The position numbers were made by a program, and so were the translations under genes. A stretch of 64,000 nucleotides of DNA. Origin: Colius striatus. Lineage: Eukaryota > Chordata > Aves > Coliiformes > Coliidae. The DNA lies in the NCBI RefSeq assembly GCF_028858725.1, contig NC_084762.1, positions 33,881,298-33,945,297 on the forward strand. Reading direction: 5' to 3'. Each line of letters starts with the position of its first letter. Position 1 is the stretch's first letter. Positions 62,822 through 64,000 of this stretch are shown piece after piece. Under the pieces are notes generated by a model. It was not told the origin of the DNA. It made no database searches and saw only the letters and a list, made by a program, of their open reading frames with translations.

Positions 62822-64000
62822 GCCATCTTTAAACTGGGAAAAAGAGATGACTAATCATGCAGTTGATAAAGTTTGCTATGGTAGAATAAAAAACCCAGGT
62901 TTTTTTCTACCAGAAACCCAGTTACACTGTCTTTCCACATCCATATACTTCTGCTCGGTTTTCTCAAACCCTCCCTATTGTACAATACTGAGAGAACAAC
63001 CTTTGGCAGCCACCTCCCAGGACTTCTAATTCAGGGCAGTGATCCCTGATCCAACAGGCTAGAGAGTCCTTGCTCTGCAATCACCTTCAAAGTCACACAA
63101 GAGGACTGGCCTCATATTTTACTAGCATCCCTGCCAGCTTATTTCCTGCCTCTGAAGTCACGGTTTAGGGTGTGAGCTGAAGCACTGGAGACACACCACA
63201 TCGCCCTGGATGGCACAATAATTTCTTGGTGCTAGTCACCTTGTTCTCTAGTGCAGGTTCCCAACAGACTAGGAAGAGGACAAGCATTGCTCCATCACCT
63301 CAGTGTGAAGACAGTGAGAACTGGAGAAGCAAAGGAAGAAGAGACAAAAAAAGATTTCAATAACTCCTATTTTTGTTGCAGGAAACAATTTCTAAAGGCT
63401 TCTTCTCAGAAAAGGAAATGAACGTGATTGATTGGGAGCATCCAGTAGTACAAATCACAAACGTTAAGCTCAGGAGTCCCTTATTAAAGGTGCCATCAGA
63501 ATTCATAATTTGCTTCAGCTTTATAGAGAGAATCCAGGAGATCGTGTCTTAGGAAAGGTTTCAGGCTTTGCTACACATAATTCTTTCCACCGAGCAACAC
63601 ACGTAAATAAAGCTTTAAAACTAAATACTGTATTTTCATTAAGATTACAAGTTACAAACCTCCACAATTAGCATACATCTCTGAACAAGAGAAGGGAGCA
63701 TTTTTTTCACATGTAGTCAACAGTTTCCTCTCATTTACCTCCTTGTACGATGAGGATTTTGGTGGCAACCCCTCTCCCAATGCAGAATTAGGGATACACA
63801 GTGACTTCAGCAGTCTGTCCAAGCAGAGCAAGGACAGCTGCATTTTGAACAGGATTGATCCAGAGACATGAATGAACTTGAACTGATGCAGGCATGACAA
63901 AGTCATGCAAGAGATTTCTCATGACTTGACCCACCATCAACATTCACAAGCCTTAACATGCATTGCAGGAAGGAGACTTAATAGGACTTATCATCCACCT

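Larger units (their letters stand above)
13035..64000 (-). other. PARD6G: PARD6G intron (intron 2 by homology), at least 51 kb
   Basis: PARD6G genes have three coding exons in vertebrates, and the last one starts at 13034. No segment encoding the PB1 block (KFGAEFRRFSL and GYADVHGDLLPINNDDN-like) was found by eye on the minus strand up to 64000, so the upstream exons probably lie beyond the window. The stretch is AT-rich and lacks convincing exons of other genes. Its recognisable contents are CR1 fragments, simple repeats and one GC-richer island, listed separately. Everything else in this interval shows nothing I can name. Confidence 0.7.

Overview
This is vertebrate nuclear DNA and almost certainly from a bird. 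Split genes with canonical GT-AG introns, a CpG-island promoter, AATAAA poly(A) signals and very long non-coding stretches show a vertebrate. At least five clear CR1 LINE fragments, several ending in the bird-type 3' tail with short ATTCTATG-like repeats, point to Aves. I saw no bacterial-style operons, tRNA or rRNA genes, CRISPR arrays or endogenous retroviral genes.

The window holds two protein-coding genes, both on the minus strand. BLOC1S4 (cappuccino, a subunit of the BLOC-1 organelle-biogenesis complex) is complete. It has five coding exons between 9063 and 4342, all four introns are phase 0, and the product is 203 residues. Its start codon lies in a CpG island (about 8620-9535) and overlaps a perfect YY1-type site. 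PARD6G (partitioning-defective 6 gamma, a Cdc42/aPKC polarity scaffold) contributes only its last coding exon (12175-13034), which carries the semi-CRIB, the PDZ domain and the C-terminal tail, plus an inferred 3'UTR of about 2 kb ending near 10170. The PARD6G poly(A) site is only about 1.1 kb upstream of the BLOC1S4 start codon, so the genes are tandem and tail-to-head.

Layout: 1-3470 is non-coding and contains a 61-bp tandem duplication and a nearly perfect inverted repeat with arms of about 100 bp. 3473-9535 is BLOC1S4 with its 3'UTR and promoter. 10170-13034 is the PARD6G terminal exon. 13035-64000 is read as PARD6G intron 2. Its PB1-encoding upstream exons were not found by eye and are probably beyond the window. 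The intron holds old CR1 fragments, including one CR1 nested inside another (15086-15565) and a degraded CR1 reverse-transcriptase region (about 60915-62780), plus simple repeats and a GC-richer island near 22.85-23.27 kb. The rest is AT-rich non-coding sequence without recognisable genes.

The observation I rate highest is that BLOC1S4 is a five-exon gene here, next to PARD6G, while the human gene is intronless and lies on another chromosome (4p16, versus 18q23 for PARD6G). This suggests that the mammalian gene is a retrocopy that replaced its intron-bearing parent.
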